From the NCBI GenBank assembly GCA_963921195.1, contig OY992536.1, positions 327,501,038 to 327,565,037 on the forward strand: 64,000 bases of DNA, given 5' to 3'. Made by a program: the position numbers and the translations under genes. The stretch's first letter is position 1, and the number at the start of each line of letters is the position of its first letter. Of the stretch, positions 61,558-64,000 are shown piece by piece. The notes beneath the pieces were generated by a model. It was not told the DNA's origin and made no database searches. It saw nothing but the letters and a program-made list of their open reading frames with translations. The stretch comes from Pegoplata infirma (taxonomy: Eukaryota > Arthropoda > Insecta > Diptera > Anthomyiidae).

Positions 61558-62677
61558 CGCCCAGCAAAACTTTTCGGAGTCATTCAAAAATAACTAGTTC
61601 TAGAAGTACTTCAAAGCTTGTCACGATAGGTTCTCAAAGAGCATCCTGGAACTAGTGATGTCACAACTAGTTCTAGAAATGATCCAAAAGGGTAATATTT
61701 ATATTCCAAAGAGCTTTTTGGAGTAGTTTGGGAACTAGTGATTTGGAACTAGTCGTACATGACTTCTGCACCACTTCCATGAAACAAATACTGGTTCTCA
61801 AATAACATCTTAGAAGCTGTTTCAAAAACTTATAATTTTTTTTCAAAAAAGAAAAAAATATATATTTGATTACGCATTTCTCTGTTGCATCTTCTATTTG
61901 GAAAAAGTCAAACCTTTTGAAATATGTACAGAGGGGCTAAAAATATTATAACTATTAGAACTAGTACCACAATAGCTTCTTGGAAGTAGTTCCTGTCGTG
62001 ACAATTTCAAAGAAAAATCATGGGTTAAAGAATGGGATAAAGAACTGGTTCTAGAAGTAGTGATGGAACCGTTCCATAGGAGAGGTGATTGTTCCTAGAC
62101 TACTTCCCTAGAACTAGTTCTGAGGGTGACAATTTCAAACAAAAATCATGACTCTGAGAACGAGATTGAGAACTACACCATTTACAGATGTAATTCGAAA
62201 AAGATCAATTGTAATTCGAAGATTATACTTGTAATTCGAAGATTTCATTTGTAATTCGAAGATTCCATTTGTAATTCGAAAATTCCATTTGTAATTCGAA
62301 GATTATACTTGTAATTCGAAGATTCTATTTGTAATTCGAAGATTCCATTTGTAATTCGAAGATTCCAATTGTAATTCGAAAAATATCAATGGAAATTCAG
62401 TTCATATTTTTCGAATTACAATTGGAATCTTCGAATTACAAATGGAATCTTCGAATTACAAATAGAATCTTCGAATTACAAGTATAATCTTCGAATTACA
62501 AATGGAATTTTCGAATTACAAATGGAATCTTCGAATTACAAATGGAATCTTCGAATTACAAGTATAATCTTCGAATTACAATTGATCTTTTTCGAATTAC
62601 ATCTGTAAATGGTGTAGTCGAGCAAAAAAGAAGTACTCCAGCACTAGTTCTGGAAGTCATGCAAGTTTTGCTGGGCG
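61558..62677. mobile_element. TIR element with CTAGTTCTAGAAGT words
   Basis: CGCCCAGCAAAACTT on the left and AAGTTTTGCTGGGCG on the right are exact inverted repeats. The interior repeats GGAACTAGTTCTAGAAGTA words in both orientations and is interrupted by the 445-bp palindrome. No coding sequence; target duplication unclear. Confidence 0.65.
62173..62617. mobile_element. 445-bp near-perfect palindrome (TTCGAATTACA family)
   Basis: CTACACCATTTACAGATGTA is inverted at the right end (TACATCTGTAAATGGTGTAG) and the arms of about 220 bp are almost perfectly complementary, each containing about ten TTGTAATTCGAAGATTCCAT units. It is a complete member of the family seen eroded at 812-3413. Confidence 0.9.
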
Positions 62678-62829
62678 TACTTGTTTAGATACCATTTGGC
62701 GTTCAATTTTGGTCACATATGTCAACCAGCAGCCGAATTGAAGCATTTTGTATTTTCAGGTTGAATGTACCAACATTTTCGAGGCGTCCTTAAATTTTCG
62801 TTCATAACTTTTGAACCGCTGAACCGATA

Positions 62830-63060
62830 TTGCTGAAATACAATACCAAACTTTTCGGGGCAACAACAAGTAAATATGATAAGTTTCAGTCATATCTGTG
62901 CATCAGAGCTAAAAAAATGCTCGCTGGAAAAAGATTTTGTTCGAATGAAGAGATGATGGACCAAACGGAGGCCTTTTTCTATAAAAAGGTATCGAAAAGG
63001 TTAGAAAGCATTAGAGTGATTTTATCGGTCTTTAAAAAGACTGGCCATTGTTCTGTCTTT
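62830..63060 (+). pseudogene. Mariner-like transposase fragment
   Basis: The reading AKKMLAGKRFCSNEEMMDQT EAFF followed by YKKVSKRLES resembles the region of mariner transposases (MLAGKKF.SNEEVI.ETEAYF ... YY..GI.KLE) near the C-terminal end of the catalytic domain. Only about 35 codons match, preceded and followed by unrelated sequence, and the frame has no start of its own, so this is a relic. Confidence 0.5.
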
Positions 63061-63630
63061 CACAACTTTTCAATTCACATGACATTTTCCGAATCACATG
63101 AAATCGAATTCTTTGTTCTGTTGTTCACATTTTCATTCGAATTTTAAATCGAATAATTAAAAGTTAAAAAACTCACACAAAAAAAAAAAAAAAATCCAAT
63201 GAACGATTTTCATAGCATTTATGAACAAATTCATACAATTTATTAACTTTTCCATAATACTTATAAACTTTTTCATAGCATTTATGAAAAATATTAAATA
63301 GTTCTTAAATTTCACATATTGTGATTTATTCATAAATACTATGAAAAAGTTTATAAATATTATGAAAAAGTTAATAAATTGTACGAATTTGTTCATAAAC
63401 CCAATGAAAATCGTTCATTGGAATTTTTTTTGTGATATAACGGAAAAGTGCATTCGTTTTACTTTCACCAAATTTTATTTATGTGAAAAAAAAATCGGAA
63501 GTAAAATTTAGAATATCAAAAACGTTTGCAAATTTTCATATTCACATTTTTTAACTTTTAGTTATTCGATTTGGACTTCGAATAAAAATGTGAACAACAG
63601 AACATCGAATTCGATTTCATGTGATTTATA
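63060..63630. repeat. Inverted-repeat element with inner hairpin
   Basis: Outer arms 63080-63160 and 63540-63630 are inverted (AATCACATGAAATCGAATTC on both). Inside, 63180-63420 is a second near-perfect palindrome around CCAATGAACGATTTTCATAG. A fragment of the outer arm is also at 61165-61220. Confidence 0.65.
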
Positions 63631-63695
63631 ATGTTTGCTTAAATACTCTTTCATATACTGAAATTCTTTGCCAATGTACCATTTTAATGTATTAA
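63631..63695 (-). pseudogene. Decayed copy of the neighbouring last exon
   Basis: 65 nt match 63893-63957 at about 86% identity in the same orientation. The protein reading INTLKWYIGKEFQYMKEYLS parallels VNTLKWYIDKRFQEMEERLS. The flanks are unrelated, so this is a short duplicated exon fragment. See the partial gene at 63823-64000. Confidence 0.65.
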
Positions 63696-63822
63696 TCTTG
63701 TCTGGATGTTTTTATAGGAACTGTAAATGGAAATTCTAAAATAACTTCTGAATAATATTTGATCCGCTGTATTTTTTTATCTATTCTTAAAAAATATACA
63801 TATGTATTTATTAAAAAAATAA

Positions 63823-64000
63823 TCATTTATTTTCCATAATTCTTAAAATATTATCGAGTTTTTCCGTTTGCCGTTTTTCCATTTCTGCTAAATGTTTGCT
63901 TAAACGCTCTTCCATTTCTTGAAATCGTTTGTCAATGTACCATTTTAATGTATTAACCATGCCATCATCATATTGGGATACATCTCCTCTAGATGCACTT
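63823..64000 (-). CDS. Partial gene, C-terminal coiled-coil exon (unrecognised)
   Basis: 58 codons and a stop continue off the right edge of the window. The readable C-terminus includes SRGDVSQYDDGMVNTLKWYI, DKRFQEMEERLSKHLAEMEK and RQTEKLDNILRIMENK, rich in Glu/Lys/Leu with heptad spacing, that is, a coiled coil. Sequence complexity and codon use differ clearly from the surrounding repeats, and a duplicate fragment exists next door. I do not recognise the family. The exon's 5' boundary and its upstream exons lie outside the window. It would be convergent with Slbp. Confidence 0.7.
   Translation of the reverse strand, partial: SASRGDVSQYDDGMVNTLKWYIDKRFQEMEERLSKHLAEMEKRQTEKLDNILRIMENK

Overview
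This is an AT-rich (by eye about 70% A+T), repeat-laden insect nuclear DNA window. Genes have short GT-AG introns and proteins closest to Drosophila-type families, so I infer a dipteran, probably a calyptrate fly (blowfly or muscid type; family level uncertain). Three host genes can be read confidently: a full-length ABCC (MRP4-like) transporter on the minus strand (seven exons, 5089-34745), the proteasome base subunit Rpn2/PSMD1 on the plus strand (two exons, 46696-49993), and the histone mRNA stem-loop binding protein Slbp on the plus strand (two exons, 58930-59644). The last exon of a fourth, unrecognised minus-strand gene runs off the right edge (63823-64000). From memory, Rpn2, Slbp and a pair of ABCC genes are also close neighbours in Drosophila, so the gene order looks like conserved microsynteny stretched by transposons.

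Layout. 1-5088: no gene; fold-back and TIR elements. 5089-34745: ABCC gene; its exons are tiny islands, intron 1 (15.9 kb), intron 2 (6.5 kb) and intron 4 (3.0 kb) being filled with palindromes, hAT-type, TA-flanked and TTA-flanked inverted-repeat elements and a 35-bp satellite. 34746-46695: no host gene; a nest of TIR elements holding a 6.8-kb TA-flanked element packed with a roughly 30-bp CTATAGAAAA satellite and interrupted by at least three hAT-type elements with perfect or near-perfect 8-bp target duplications. 46696-49993: Rpn2. 50000-58680: a transposon nest made of a 300-bp element with 7-bp target duplications, a 141-bp TWA-target MITE, a TA-target element and one apparently intact LINE (EN-RT, 977 aa). 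58680-59644: Slbp. 59645-63822: more inverted-repeat elements, a mariner fragment and a decayed duplicate of the next gene's last exon.

The most striking signals are structural. (1) A 300-bp MITE family has nine recognisable copies; twice, two extra copies entered the same 7-bp site of an older copy. (2) Two unrelated-sized TA-flanked TIR elements carry satellite arrays built on the same CTATAG core. (3) Paired hAT-type elements are made almost wholly of GTGAGTGA/CACGTG-like sequence. The target duplications let the order of insertion be read for much of the window. Coding strength was judged by family motifs and splice-phase consistency only; no database search was possible.
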